This document shows positions 24,820 to 40,741 of a stretch of 64,000 bases of DNA, one piece after another. This DNA comes from Saccharum officinarum (taxonomy: Eukaryota; Streptophyta; Magnoliopsida; Poales; Poaceae), in assembly GCA_020631735.1 (NCBI GenBank), contig CM036197.1:48531880-48595879 (forward strand), read 5' to 3'. The position numbers were made by a program, and so were the translations under genes. The number at the start of each line of letters is the position of its first letter. The stretch's first letter is position 1. Under the pieces are notes generated by a model, which searched no databases, was not told where the DNA came from, and worked only from the letters and a program-made list of their open reading frames with translations.

Positions 24820-25056
24820 CTCCCTCTGTCCCTATTTGTGTGTCGTTTCCGGTTTTTGTGTCCACAAGTTTGACTCGATTTATATAAAATGCGTGCAACA
24901 TTTGTATCTCTAAATAAATTTATTTAAAAACTAGATTCAAAGACCTTTCCAATGATACTAATTATATACCATAAATATTAATATTTTTTAATATATATTT
25001 AATTAAAGTTGTTTCTCGGGAAGCGTAAAGCGACAGACATTTAGGGACGGAGGGAG
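24820..25056. mobile_element. Stowaway-like MITE (copy of 4908-5144)
   Basis: Same element, same TA flanks, in the second copy. Confidence 0.88.
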
Positions 25057-25725
25057 TATGCAACATCCCCGATCTACTTTTGCAATATTCATATGAAACA
25101 CATGCAACGTACCTCTGAAATATTTGAAACACTTGTAACATACATCTAAAAACATTTGAAACACTCACAACATGTACTTTTAGCACAACATCCCCTCCTG
25201 CTTGAGAGAATGGAGGCTCGATAGCGCTTGTAGGCAGCAGGCCGGCGACGGCGGGCCAGCGGCGGCAGCTCCACAACGTGGCGAAGAGACAGCAACTACA
25301 CGACTGGGAGAGGGTAGCCGCGCACCACGCTGTCCTGCAATAGCGTCTCGGTGGTGCAGAGCTCGCTCGCTCTGGTGGAGAAGGCCGCAGCAGTTACAGT
25401 GAAGAAGGCCATTAGCAGGTCGCTCCGGTGAAGAAGGCAGACGGGAGGCGCGGTGTGGAGAGAGGCACGATGGAGAGGAAGGAGAGTGAGAGCACGCAGT
25501 GGAGAGGGAGACGCAGTGGAAAAGGCACGGTGCGGCGGAGCGCAGTCGCAGGCTCCCGACGTTGCATTGAGTTTTTTCTTTTTATTTTTTTTAGGAAACT
25601 ACGGTGCTGAAGGTGAATAGATAGGAACAGGAAGGAGAGCCTCTAAGCCCCGCAGCCTGCAATCAGGGCCGTTCGGGGCGGACAGACGTCCAATACAAGC
25701 ATTACCGTTTGTTTTCCCCCTGTTC

Positions 25726-25833
25726 GGCTGAGCTTATCAGCACGGCTTATCAGCCGTGGAACAGTGTTTTTCTCTCACAACAAATCAGCCACAGCCGGCT
25801 TATAAGCCAAAAAACAGCCTACCGAACAGGGCC
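25726..25833. mobile_element. short CCCTGTTCGGC MITE (copy of 5814-5921)
   Basis: Identical length and flanking TTT in the second copy. Confidence 0.8.
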
Positions 25834-26100
25834 TTTAAGTTAGACTTTTTGTAATTTTTGTTAACTTTGGACAAAAATATATTGATGTCTACGATCCCAG
25901 ACAAATAAACTATGAATGAATACATATTTAATGAAACTAGTTCAATGTTGTAAATATTAGTAGTACATTCTTCTATAAACTTGACCAAAGTTGAAAAAAA
26001 AGCTGGAACAACACTAAGGCCGTCTATATTTTACAATGGATGGGGTTTATGCTTTGTGGAACGTGCGTTCTTTTTTTATAAGCAACAGTCTGAAAATAGG

Positions 26101-26223
26101 CCCCTTGTTCGGCTGAGCTTATTAGCACGGCTTATCAGCCGTGGAACAGTATTTTTCTCTCACAGCAAATCAGCCACAGCCGGCTTATAAGCCAAAAAAA
26201 AAAAAAGTCTGCCGAACAGGGCC
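26101..26223. mobile_element. short CCTTGTTCGGC MITE (copy of 6190-6312)
   Basis: Identical length and flanking AGG in the second copy. Confidence 0.8.
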
Positions 26224-26855
26224 AGGAGTGTGGGTACGGCCTTTGTGCGGCAGTTTGCATTGATTTGCATAGTGGATTCTCTGTTACTTGACACCGAGCT
26301 TTAATTTACAGATTCGGTGACGGTTGAGCTTAGTTATCATAAGAAGATACCAGCTTTGTGATGTTAACATCTTTGTTGCTATCTAGAAGCACATATGTTC
26401 AAATGTCTATTCAATCTGAAAACACAGAGCGTCAAGCCACACAGCTAGTGAGCCGCCTTCTGCCGTCTGAATATTTATTTTCAGCCGTCTGAACAAAATT
26501 TGTTTTGTTTACTCCAAACAGAATGTGTTTCATCCAAATGTTTATTTTCATTGCTCCACGTAGTTTTTTTGTCGAGGAAATTGCTCCACGTAGCTAGTCG
26601 GCCGGCACATGATTCATGTTGCCCAGAGCCAGAGGCCCAGATCTTGTACCAAAAAGGCCTAAACTATAAGTTTTGTGCTTGATGGGAAAGGGGTGTGGCG
26701 GCTGCTCAGCTCAAGGTTCTTGCTTAGGGCTGTTCGGTTAGCATCGACAAGTTGATGAAAGGTTATATAAATTAGACAAGAGAGAATTATGAAAATGACC
26801 TCAAAACTAAAGTTCTTTTGGAAAATGACCTGTTGTTAGTTTTCACCCCTAACGG

Positions 26856-27034
26856 CAGGGACGGATCCAGCGGTGGGGCGGGCGGGGCTCAAGCCCCCCT
26901 ATCTCTGCCGCGATAATGGAGCCCCTCCTTGAGTCCCTCCTAACTTTTATAGGTATGAAAGAGATAGAGGAGGGGCTTTAGAGGTTGAAGATGAGTTGAA
27001 CCCCCTCTTCTATGAATTTCTAGATCTGCCACTG
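26856..27034. mobile_element. hAT-type MITE (copy of 6948-7126)
   Basis: Same termini and 8-bp TSD CCTAACGG as the first copy. Confidence 0.85.
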
Positions 27035-27332
27035 CCTAACGGTGTTAACTTTTCAGCAAAAAGACATTTTACTCTTGAAAAAAAAAATAAAAAACTGAGC
27101 TTTATGTATTTATTGTATATTTTGACAGCATGTGTGTGTGTGTATATATAGTATATTATCACATTCAGCCACATATATTCACGCATAAGCCACATATATT
27201 TCACAAATACATAGTTCACAAATTCACCATAGTTTCAGTTCTCACATAAACGAGGTCACACATATGTTCACAAATCCACCATAGTTTTAGTTATCACATA
27301 AACAAGGTCACACAACATGTTCACAAAATCAC

Positions 27333-27962
27333 AACAATTTCATATTTGTGCTCTGTGAAACGAAACAAGTTAGAGCAAGAAACACCATGATACAAATAGA
27401 TAGTTAATTGTCACCTGGGAAAACTCCAGCAAACCCATCCGCTTGTTCAATCAACTCGTCCACTGGTAGAACTGCAATGTCACCTTCTTTTTTGTCACCC
27501 AGCAATGATGAAGAAGGATACATGTTTGTGCCCATTCCTAGTCTCCGGCCAGTCTCCTTAGCTATAGCCAACTGATCACCTGAAAAGGATTTGAAAGGAT
27601 TCATAATGATCTGAGGAAATGAAGCAAAAAGATGGCAATCTCTAGTTGATAGTTTAACATGCTAATTACCACTTTAGGTCAATTACAATAAAGAATTCTA
27701 ATTAACTGCTCCCGGCTACTGAGGATAGCAAGTGGATATGCGCATCAGTTCTAACTCTATAAATTAAGCAACTCCTTGCCATTTAGCAGATATTAAATAG
27801 TGCGTAAAAAGAGGCACCTGTAATAATTTTTACACTGACTCCAAGGTCAAGAGCTCTGCGTATAGTTTCAGCACTGTCATGGCGAGGAGGATCAAAGAGT
27901 GGGAGAAGACCAATAAATTGCCAAGGCCCACCAGGACTTTTCTTAGTCCCTTCAGGTACTTC
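27333..27962 (-). pseudogene. captured H+-ATPase fragment (copy of 7425-8054)
   Basis: Exons A (27962-27818), B (27579-27415) and C (27352-27333) with the same open frames and GT-AG introns as in the first copy; no amino-acid difference was noticed. Confidence 0.88.
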
Positions 27963-28500
27963 CTTTACAACGAAGATATATGCTGTCAAAATATACAATA
28001 AATACATAAAGCTCTATTTTTATTTTTTCTCAAGGGTAAAATGGTTTTTTTGCTGAAAAGTTAACACCGTTAGGGGTGAAAACTAACAGAAGGCCATTTT
28101 CCAAAGGAACTTTGGTTTTGAGGTCAAATTGCTAAGTTAAAAAAAGGGCCAGTTTCCTAGACGCAATTGGTTTTGAGGCCATTTTCATAATTCTCTCATT
28201 AGACAACCAATCCAGCTAGGAGTTGTTCCAAGGAGTGGTTCCCTGACAACCCAACGAGCCTTAAGGATTGAGTGGCCAAGTGTTTTCTTCTGAAAATTCT
28301 GAACTCGCAATGCGTACGTTGATCAGATTCAGATCAAATTCAGGACCCAAACAAGGCATGATGGGATCCAAGACCAGTGTTATCCTTCGTTTTATTCGTG
28401 TACAAGGTAGTACTACAACCGTTCGAAGCAGACTACACCATCATAGAAGGAACACTAACTCTGCTGACCACAAACGCACCACACGCACTGATCACTCCAT

Positions 28501-28704
28501 TTAGTTGGTCTTCCGGCAGTTCACCCTGACCTGGCCTCCGGATCCAGTGACGACGCCGATGGCGCCCATCTTCACCAAGGCGTCACGGAAGTCGTCGAAG
28601 AAGCCGGCCATGTCGGACGCGTAGGAGGTGGTCTGCGCATCCGCGGAGCCGCCGCTGAAGAGCTGCTGGTCCGAGTGGAGCAGGCCCTTGTTCCGCAGCA
28701 GGTT
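28501..28704 (-). pseudogene. truncated peroxidase 3' end (copy of 8594-8797)
   Basis: Same fragment and same abrupt junction with unit 2 (CAGCAGGTT|AATTTAATTG) in the second copy. Confidence 0.9.
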
Positions 28705-30533
28705 AATTTAATTGAAATGGAGACATAATTCTGATTATTTTAATATTATACTTCGTCTGATTCAAAAATATGAGGCGCTTACGTTTTGTTCTACGGCAGT
28801 ACTAGCGCATGTTCTGACACTCGCGCCTACACTCCCCCGCGCTAGTGTGACGAGGCGTCAGTGCCCAAAGCCTGACGCCACGCGGCCTCTACGCCCCCGA
28901 TTGACTCCACGTGGCGTCTCGCCTGCTAGAACCCTCGCGCCCCTCTAGCCGCTGCAACAAGCGGGTGACCATTGCAACATGTGTAAATACCCGATCTACT
29001 TTTAAAACATACAGATGCAACAGTTGCAACATACATCTTAAGACAGTTAAAACACCTAAAAAAACTGAAAAACGCTTGAAAACCATTGCAAACATATGTT
29101 ACATCTAGATAAAATGCTTACAACATATGCGTGAAACATATACAACATCCAGATAAACACACTTGCAACATACGTCTGAAAACATAGATGAAACATTAGG
29201 AACAGACACTTGCAACATACGTATACAACCATTGCAATATATGCAACATCACCGATCTACTTTTACAACATTCATATGAAACACTTGCAACATACCTCTA
29301 GAACATTATGAAATACTTGTAACATACCTCTAAAAACATTTGAAACACTCAAAACATATGTTTTTAGCATAACATCTCCTTCCTACTTGGAAAATGGAGG
29401 CTCGACAGCGCTGGTAGGTAGCGGGCCGACGACGGCGGGCCAGTAGCGGCAGCTCCACAACGTGGCGAAGAGGCAGCAGCTACACGACTGGGAGAGGGTA
29501 GCCGCGCACCACACCGTCCTGCAGTAGCGTCTCGGTGGTGCGGAGCTCGCTCGCTCTGGTGGAGAAGGCCGCAGCAGGTACAGTGGAGAAGGCCTTAGCA
29601 GGTCGCTCCAGTGGAGAAGGCAGACCGGATGCATGGTGGAGAGAGAGGCACGATGGAGAGGAAGGAGAGTGAGAGCACGCAGTGGAGAGGGAGGCGCAGT
29701 GGAAAGAGGCACGGTGGAGATGACGGGCGGGATGCGCGGCGGAGCACAGTCGTAGGCTCCCGGCGCTGCAGTGAGTTTTTTTATTTTTTTTAGAAAACTA
29801 CAGTGGTCGAAGGTGAATGGATAGGAACAGGTAGGAGAGCCTCTGGCCTCACAGCCTGCAAACAGGGCCGTTCGGGCGGACAGTACCGTTTGTTTTAAGT
29901 TAGACTTTTTGTAGTTTTTGTTAACTTTGGACAAAAATATATTGACGTCTACTATCCCAGACAAATAAGCTATGAATGAATACATATTTAATGAAACTAG
30001 TTCAATGTTGTAAATATTAGTAGTACATTCTTCTATAAACTTGACCAAAGTTGGAAAAAAAACTGTAACAACACTAAGACCGTCTATATTTTAAAACGGA
30101 TGGGGTTTATGCTTAGTGGCACGTGCGTTCTTTTTTATAAGCAACAGTCTGAAAACAGGACTGTGGGTACGGCCTTTATGCGGCAGTTTGCATTGATTTG
30201 CATAGTGGATTCTCTGTCACTTGACACCGAACTTTAATTTACAGATTCAGTGACGGCTGAGCTTAGTTATCATAAGAAGATACCAGCTTTGTGATGTTAA
30301 CATCTTTGTTGCTATCTAGAAGCACATATGTTCAAATGTCTACTCAATCTGAAAACACAGAGCGTCAAGCCACACAGCTAGTGAGCCACCTTCTGCCGTC
30401 TGAATATTTATTTTCAGCCGTCTGAACAAAATTTGTTTTTGTTTACTCCAAACAGAATGTGTTTCATCCAAATGTTTATTTTCATTGCTCCACGTAGTTT
30501 TTTTTTTGTCAAGGAAATTACTCCACGTAGCTA

Positions 30534-31703
30534 CAGTAGAGAGAGGCGAAAAGGGAGTGACTCCGCGTTTGCGTGCTTCTGCCGGCGAGAGCGCAGTTCC
30601 CCTCGGCCTCCGATGGCCCTGTGGCCTTCAGATGTGTGGGGGACCTGTGCTTCTTGGCCTGACGTCGTAGATTAGTTAGGTTTAGGTGTCCCGGTGGCGT
30701 TCGTTTGGTGGATGCGTCACTATGTAATAAGGTACTCCTGGCTTTCTTCCACTTCGTCGTCGCTACCTCTGGTGCCGGCGGTAAGCCTGGGGAGTGGGGT
30801 TTGGTCCGATCTGGAGACCTTGTGGGAGCTCTAGATCTCCCCGCTCTGTTCTTCCTCACCGGATCTGGCGGTTCTTTTGAAGCTCCAGATCTTGTCGGTG
30901 AGTTCTTTTCTCCCTCCCTTGTTTTCTTCGAGGCTGGTATCGACGACGATACCCTCTCCGGCGAAGCTGTAGGGAGGTTTGCGTACCAATTGCTGCTCCG
31001 TCGTCTCGGGAGGCGGTGGTGTCGGCGGCGTGCTTTTGCTTCCTCCTGGTCTGTGTTGGAGGTGGGAGGCTGGCGGTTGTTGAAGAGATTGTGGTGCTCG
31101 GTGATGGTGTATCATGCGAAGGATTCTATACCAACGATGCTTTCTTTGATGTTGTTTCATGCGTTGGTATTCGAGTCCTTTGTGGGCTTCCTTGTACCAG
31201 CTGTGCCCATGATGTCAGTGACATTGCCAACCTTATTACTAACGACATGGCTGCTGGAGGTAAGAGGACTATTTTGTACCAACTTGCTAAGAAATCGGGT
31301 TGGTTTTCTTCTTCCACCGCTTTCTGGTGGTTTATTTCCCCTTCTGGGTGACTCGTCGTCCGGCGCGCCGGGGTTGTTGGTGATTGAGGCGCCAGATCCC
31401 TTGCTCTTCGACGATGTGTTGGCCGTTGGCCATCTTGCATGGCTTGTTCGTTCAACGATCATATGGCATGTTGGTGTTCCCAATGTGCTGCTCATGGTGC
31501 CACTAAAAAGTTCTGATATCCTTCGTCGGGAAGGTGGTCGGCTTCAAGGGCAGCAGCTTCGACCGTCGGCGACAGGGACGACCGGGAGAAACTTGCAAGG
31601 ACTTGGTTGTAATTTGTTTTACTTTCAGGGTTGTCTTTGTAACTTATGGGATGTAAACTATCAGAAGCTTTTATGAAATATAATCCCGGTTTCTCAAAAA
31701 AAA
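30534..31703 (+). mobile_element. poly(A) retroposon (copy of 10629-11799)
   Basis: Same insertion and CGTAGCTA duplication. It differs from the first copy by about seven substitutions and a one-base deletion (CGTCTCGGG against CGTCTTCGGG) that fuses two open frames into one of 323 codons at 30705-31676. Confidence 0.72.
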
Positions 31704-32232
31704 CGTAGCTAGTCGGCCGGCACATGATTCATGTTGGCCCAGAGCCAGAGGCCCAGTCTTGTACCAAAAAGGCCTAAACTATAAGTTTTGGGCTTGATGG
31801 GAAAGGGGTGTGGCGGCTCTGCTCAAGGTTCTTGCTTAGGGCCTGTTCGATTAGCATGGATTCCTCCAGGAATCGACAAGTTGATGAAAGGTTATATAAA
31901 TTAGATAACCAATCCAGCTAGGAGTTGTTCCAAGGAGTGGTTCCCTGACAACCCAACGAGCCTTGAGGAATGAGTGGCCAAGTGTTTTCTTCTGAAAATT
32001 CTGAACTCGCAATGCGTACGTTGATCAGATTCAGATCAAATTCAGGACCCAAACAAGGCATGATGGGATCCAAGACCAGTCTTATCCTTCGTTTTATTCG
32101 TGTACAAGGTAGTACTACAACCGTTCGAAGCAGACTACACCATCATAGAAGGAACACTAACTCTGCTGACCACAAACGCACCACACGCACTGATCACTCC
32201 ATCACGACGCTACCAAACCTGACACAGACCAT

Positions 32233-34189
<1,957 letters not shown>

Positions 34190-34292
34190 TGCTGGTAGCT
34201 ACAGCTGGCTAAGCCGCCGCTAAGCACAGAGGGTTCTTCTGTGACTGGAGTTGTTAGTGCGTGGTGTGCAAGGATAGCTCCACGCGCCACGG

Positions 34293-34301
34293 TATTTATA
34301 G
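34293..34301 (-). promoter_or_regulatory. TATA box (copy of 14389-14397)
   Basis: CCTATAAATACC on the minus strand, about 105 bp upstream of the second peroxidase copy. Confidence 0.68.
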
Positions 34302-35157
34302 GCATCGCGGTATCATCAGCATGCTAGACGATAGCTGCGCAGTGTCTACTACCTAAATGTTGCTGTTGTTATCTGTCATGTACAGTTTGGACATTGGCGG
34401 TACAATCCTCTTTGTTCTTCTATCTTCCATTTTTTTTTAACTTAGTGCTGTACAGCCCGAAAGCAAGAGATGAGGGGACACATGTTACATGTAGGGAAAG
34501 CTTTGTCTGCATGCAGAAGAATGCTGCTGCTGTGCTCTGTAACGTACTTCTACCTACAAGATTAATTACTGCCTGCATGATCTTGGACATGGAGACAGTG
34601 GCCTGCTGAGTGTGTATGTCATGCCATGCATATCTATAATTTGGTCACACTAAAACACAATGAATTGAAACGAGATCATGTATATAAGTTTGTTACACAA
34701 AAGTTTTATAATGTATTAGTTTTTTTCCCAATTAGCAGGGCTTCTTTACAAACGGGCTTCACTTCTCTATTATAGAAAAAACGGCTTATTCCCTGTGCAC
34801 CTTCTCTCGTAGAACTGTTTTATGAGCTATGTTTGGCATTTCATCTGAAAAGCTAGAGAAGGTCAGAGCTGAAAGCCCTGCTAAAAAGGGCCACGTACTC
34901 TTCGAGTGCTCCCCGCTTGGTATCTTGGAACCAGGATCAAGCCAGATCCAGCCAGTTGCAATTTTGTACTCCAGGTCGGGACATGAATGTCAAAGCCACT
35001 GCCAAAATGTGGGACAGTCTCGCTAACCTAGTGGAGCTTCAGTGCACAGCATACGACTTTGCAACCACCAATCAAGTAATAAACATTACCCAAATCCCCG
35101 TTTAATCTTAAGCTCAGGTGTGAATAGCGGCCACGGCTGGTCGCAGGTAGTATGACC

Positions 35158-35545
35158 TGTTGGAGTTGTTCCAAATTCACTGCAAGATATAGGCCGGGCT
35201 TCTGACGGAGCGAAGCGGAGGCCCGTAAAAGCCGAAGGCTGGGCCGGAGCGTAGCAGAGTCTGAAGCCGGCCCATCAGGCCGCGCCCGTGCATACACGGG
35301 GGTGCGGGGGGGCGGAGCCCCCCGCGGTACGGTACATATATACCCTTGCTAGGGTTTCTTGGAGACTTGATTCTCTTGTAAGCCGCCGTAGGCGTGTAAC
35401 CCAAAACTCTTGAGATAGTGAGATTGTTGCTGGCTGGTGCCCGTGGTTTTCCCCTTCGCATTGGAGGGGTTTTCCACGTTAAATCGTGTGTCTCCGCTGT
35501 GATTGATTCTTATTTTACTTCATATTCCATACGTCGTTCATAACA
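35158..35545. mobile_element. solo LTR (copy of 15254-15642)
   Basis: Same TG...CA ends and TGACC duplication; one T fewer in a homopolymer. Confidence 0.86.
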
Positions 35546-36082
35546 TGACCAGGGTCAGCAAATTAGGCGCGCAGCATGTTTGCTGTAAGCGGAGTGCGCA
35601 GCAGCAGCAGCATTAAACATAAACTCCAAGCAAAGAAACAAATTAAGCGTGCTCATATAGGATCGAGTACCTTTTTGCAACCCGTGCAAGATGATTGCGG
35701 ATCTCCCAAACCTGGTGTGATCTCGTGCCAGAGTTTCGTCCCCCTGTCTTTTTTTTAGAAAGGGTTTCTCCCTTTGTCTTCACTTCTTCACTAAACTATA
35801 TGATTCTGGAGATAGCCTTGTTCTCAATATTTGAGAAGAATGACAGTTCAAACTTGTCTTACTTGCATAGTTGCATTTACAGCGCTGACAGCTATCCGAC
35901 GTGGTATAACTAGCTAGTAGGTTACCACTTTTGGAGGTTAGTTAGGCTACCTTTCAATTTCAACGAATTTCAGTTTCTCTTAGAAAGACAGGCAGCTCTA
36001 GCATTCGTTTGAGAGAGAAACAGATGAGGTAGTCACTTAGATTCAGTTCGATCGAGAAGACGACATCAACTACTCCTATGTA

Positions 36083-36198
36083 CTATTTCATCTATTCCAA
36101 ATTATAAGTTGTTCTAGTTTTTATAGATACACATCTAGATTCGTAAAAAAATATATATCTAAAAAGCTAGAATAACTTATAATTTGGATCGGAGAGAG
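36083..36198. mobile_element. Stowaway-like MITE (copy of 16180-16295)
   Basis: Same foldback and TA flanks. Confidence 0.73.
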
Positions 36199-36708
36199 TA
36201 AGTTTTGACCTAGCATCCACATGGTTCTTCCCAAGTTCCCATTTGCGGGGTACATTATTATCCATGGAATAATCACATCATAGCCCTCAAAAACCGAATC
36301 AAATCACGCATGTGAAAGTATATATTCATCTTCTGTCACACAAAAAAAAAGGATTAGGCGGCTGAAAAGTCGTGACGAAGAAACATCGGTCGAAGCACCG
36401 ATCACGGCGGTGTCTGGCACCAGTCGTGTCTGGCACATGGACCTGCCAAACTTGAGTAAACACTGAACATCGAGAGGCAACCTGCATGCGCCGCTGCAAG
36501 GCAAGGTCCGTCAACGCGCGCGCATGCCAGTTGCCAGTGGCGCACGACCACGACATGATGCTTGCTCCGACCGACAGTGGCGAGTGATTGTTGATTCTGA
36601 AGAGAGAGAGGCAGGCAGTAGGCCCTCGGCTAGTCGGCTTTCTATTCTACAGTACGTGACTACGTGCAAGTTGCGAAAGGATCACTTGGATTGGATATGC
36701 TAGTCTGA

Positions 36709-36952
36709 GGCTACGTTTAGTTGCACCTGTAAAATTTTTGGAAGCACAGTAACTTTTTTGTTTGTATTTGGCAATTAGTGTCCAATCATAAGCTAATTAG
36801 GTTCGAAAGATTCGTCTCGTGATTTACAACCAAACTGTGTAATTAGCTATTTTCTTTTACCTATATTTAATGCTCCATGCATATGCCCAAAGATTCGATG
36901 TTACGGAAGATCTTGTAAAATTTTTAGAACTTTGAAGGAACTAAACAGGGCC
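36709..36952. mobile_element. Tourist-like MITE (copy of 16806-17049)
   Basis: Same element in the second copy. Confidence 0.73.
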
Positions 36953-37092
36953 TAACTCTTTTTGCCTTGAACATCTAATAATTCTTGCATGCCGCGCAGT
37001 GTCGGTTGGAAGACTCTGTTCAGCTGGCCATAGCAAATAAAACTCCGCAGGATAGGGATAAGAATGGGATCAGGGCACCGATGCTTAACTAA

Positions 37093-37342
37093 GGGCCGGT
37101 TTAGTTGCTAAAAATTTGGCAAAATGACACTGTAGCAATTTTTGTTGTTATTTAACAATTAGTGTCCAATCATGGTCTAATTAGGCTTAAAAGATTCGTC
37201 TCGTTCATTTCGTCTAAACTGTGTAATTAGTTTTATTTTTTATCTATATTTAATGCTTCCGTGAAGCCCTGCGTCCAAAAATTCGATGTGACGAGAAATG
37301 TTGAAAAATTTTGCAAAATTTTTTGCAAAACTAAACAGGGCC
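37093..37342. mobile_element. Tourist-like MITE (copy of 17190-17439)
   Basis: Same element and TAA flanks in the second copy. Confidence 0.8.
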
Positions 37343-39104
37343 TAAGCTATAAGCTGCCGTGAAGCCCTGCGCTAGCCGCGCGCTCGTGTGAGTGATTGAG
37401 CCGAGCGGCAGCAATAGCAGGCTACGCCCGCCATCCCACCACATGTCATCTGGTTACCCAAGGACGGTATAAACTACTAATTCCAATCAGGCTGAACCTT
37501 ATCAGGTAGACCTAAGCGGCAGATAACACCGCATTAATTTGTGCGCTAGTAATCTGGATAACACAACACGAGTTTAGCCAGAAGCAAATGCCAACGCTAT
37601 GGTGCAGTAAAGAAAAAGCTTAGCAAGACAGATACCGTCACACCGGTCGCCTGGGCAGAGAGCAGTCAGAGCACTGAGCTGAGCTCTCAGTAATTGGGTT
37701 GGTGTGCTCTGCTCTACAGTGGACAACGATGATGCCAATTTCCACGTATCTTTTTGACGTCTGTCGACAAGAGGCGACAGGCCAGGCCAGTCCACCACTC
37801 CAACTCCAAAGTCTCCACTCTCCAACAGAGGAAGTCGCCAAGGCCGGCGGCCGGCCGAGTGCATCGTGCCATCGTGGACGAGAATGGAGTGGTCTCGTGT
37901 CTCGTCACTCGTCAGTGCGGCACACCACCGGTGCAAGTTGAAGAAAGACTTTATTTTCACCGTGCGTGTGCGTCCCAAGTGGCGCGTGCGAGCATGCACA
38001 CATCACTCACTCGCGCCCACGGCCCACCGCGTCAGCGAGTGCAACGCTAACTACTTGCGTTGCTCGGGCGAACAGACCGGCTATGCGTCCACCGTGAACC
38101 AAGCCCAGTGAACCAGAGTCCATCGGGCCAACTCTGGCCAGCCACAGTGAGACACGTGACAGGGTATAGCTCAAGCCTGATCCGCGGACCTAACCCAGGC
38201 CCAATCTAGGCCCATCCAAGCTCAGTTCGACTCAATCGGCCAACCGTTGTCCAGTGATTGACCTACGTGACCCACCTGTCAGTCACCTTAAGCCGGGAGC
38301 CTTGTGTTACCATCTGGTGCCGACACATGGCACACCCTGCTGCTTCCATGTCATCCCTTTTTTTTCCTGTTTTTTTTCTAAAAATACTAAAACCTGTTTT
38401 CAATCTTCAAAAATTCATTACTAATTTATCTTAGCTCAGAAAAATGTGAAACCAGTTTCTCAATTTTTCTAAAATCATAAGCTATCTTCTCTATATACGT
38501 ATGAGCATTGCTATGGTACTCCCGTTACCTTGCTATGGTAAATGGGGCCTAAATCTGAGCCCTTCAATTTACAAAAGATAACACAATTACTTAAAAGGTA
38601 AAATAAATAAAACAATCAACCAAATTAGTAGTTTTAGATGGAAAATTGTGTCACCATTATTGGTCATGCACCTGCTAATTACGGGAATGTAGTATGATTG
38701 GACATGCAGGGCAAGTAATAATGTACCTTTACGTAATTTGAGTATTGGAGAAATTATATTGCCATGACTGACCACGCACGACATTTATACATCCCAAAAT
38801 TACCACCTAAATTTTCTCAACTAGTTTTATTTGCTCAATCTTTTTTTTCTCCATATAAGTTGTTATCTGCACTAGTTTATGTTCGGGCTGTTGATTTGAT
38901 CACAAATTAAGGTTTATCTACAAGAATGTCTTGTTTCTTGTTTTCATAATTAAGATCTAATCTAGTTAACATGCATGTTTGTGTATTTGCACTCCAAAAT
39001 ATAACATACGTAGTTCAAATATCAATTCCTCAAATATATATGTTGGTTGACCTTCAACCCTATACAAATCACGGTCTTCTCTGTATCATCACTCTTAGGC
39101 AACA

Positions 39105-39674
39105 ATGGGTGATCTTCTTTCGATCAGAAACATGAAGAAAATAATAGATATTGGCATTGCAATTAAAGAGGCCTTTGAAACAGCTAGGAGGAATGAGAAG
39201 GAGTCTAGGAGCATCGAAAGAGTCGTGGGCAGAGCGTGTGGTTTAGTCTGCACGCTCAATGTGAGCCAGACACCGATGCTTCAACACCCTATGAAGATTT
39301 CAAGGGTACAAAAACTATACGTAGTGCGGTGGAGAGGAAAGGGGGGCTCAAGGCCCCCCTATCGCCGCTGATCCCATGGAGTCCCCCTAGAGCCCCTCTA
39401 AGAATTTTTTCCATGGCTGCTTTGGGGAGGAGGTGCTGGAGGTTCCATCCTAGATCCGTCACTGCCTTGGCCATTGTACCTACTACTGTCTGTTCTTCTG
39501 CAGTATGTCATTCCGCACTCTAGCGAGTTTCTTGGTGGTGGACTTTGCCGTGATGACCTGAAGAACAACGTTCCTCTTCCCACAACGACTGACGAGTTCT
39601 AGAGTGTCCTTCAGGCTATCCAACACAGAACCGAGCATTCCTGCAACCACTTGGTTGTGAAACCCTAACTTCAA
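39105..39674. pseudogene. rearranged HeLo/MLKL-NTD-like fragment (copy of 19200-19770)
   Basis: Forward part from 39105; the antisense part reads continuously here from 39674 down to 39483 (GMLGSVLDSLKDTLELVSRC onward), whereas in the first copy an extra T in GAGTTTTCTTGG shifts its frame. Confidence 0.58.
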
Positions 39675-40508
39675 CGAGTGCTTAATTATTAATTTGTAAT
39701 TGTCACTTCAATTGAGTCGTGTACTTTCGAGTTTTTGCTTGCATTATTCATTTTGCAAGCAGGAATTAGCCTTCTTGGCAAGATTATAGGGTTCAGATAT
39801 TTTAATCTAGAGCCGGACCAGTGTGTCGCGTTCCCCCAAAATGAGAGTTATCTCCACTTGATGGAATATCGGGAATCCCATCCCCATGGGCAATGGTAAG
39901 ACTATCATTGCAGCAGAGACACACAACACATTAAAACAATATAATGAATACTGAGAAAAAAATTTAGAGGTTAAGGACCCTTTTGAATTGGAGAAAGCAG
40001 AGAAGAGGACTTAAAATAGTGAGTGAAAATTATAAAGGTCAGAATACGCCCACGTACTTTTGCTAATCTGTGTCCGCAAAACCGACGAAAAGATAGGATA
40101 CATCATCCTACTGCTTTTGATCGAACGATATATCTATGCAAGTATGCATAACAAAGTTTGTTTTTAAACGATATATGTAGGCAAATATTTAAAGCTTAAT
40201 TAATTAATTACTGGTCTGCCAATGATGTTGACCACCATTACATGAGCACGGTGCACACACCCTCGTGCACGCCTTCCCCACGCCTACTGCCACGCTAGCC
40301 CCACCACGTCCACGCCCTTACGTAAAGCACCGCAAGGCAAAAAGGCCACACCAGCAGTACGCTAGTGTATACTACTCCGTCCCTTAATGTTAGTCGTCTG
40401 GAAAGCGTGTCTGTAAGGGAAACACGGTTTTCTAGAGACAAACATTTAGGGACAGAGAGAGTATGTAGAAGATTCTTGATTAACTTTGCGTAGGCTCTAG
40501 TACATTAA

Positions 40509-40738
40509 GGCCCTGTTTGGTTACATGAGGTTAAAGTTTAACTCCCATCACATCAATGTTCCCTCAAATGCATGAAGTACTAAATGTAGACTAATTACAT
40601 GTATGTCGGCACAAATTAGGAGTAATTTACGAGACGAATCTATTAAGGCTAATTAGTCCAAAATTAGAAACTTTTTGTCAAATAAGACAAAAGTACTACG
40701 GTGTTTATTAAACTTTAACACCCAAACCAAACGGGGCC
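40509..40738. mobile_element. Tourist-like MITE, complete, TSD TAA
   Basis: 230 bp from GGCCCTGTTTGGTTACATG to CCAAACGGGGCC, flanked by TAA (40506-40508, 40739-40741). Contains TCCCATCACATCAATGTT and TACGAGACGAATCTATTAAG, shared with the related pieces at 43361, 60110 and 61729. Confidence 0.9.
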
Positions 40739-40741
40739 TAA

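Larger units (their letters stand above)
26780..28197. mobile_element. Pack-MULE (copy of 6872-8290)
   Basis: Same 9-bp TSD ATTAGACAA, TIRs and nested hAT MITE (26856-27034); one A fewer in a homopolymer run. Confidence 0.92.
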
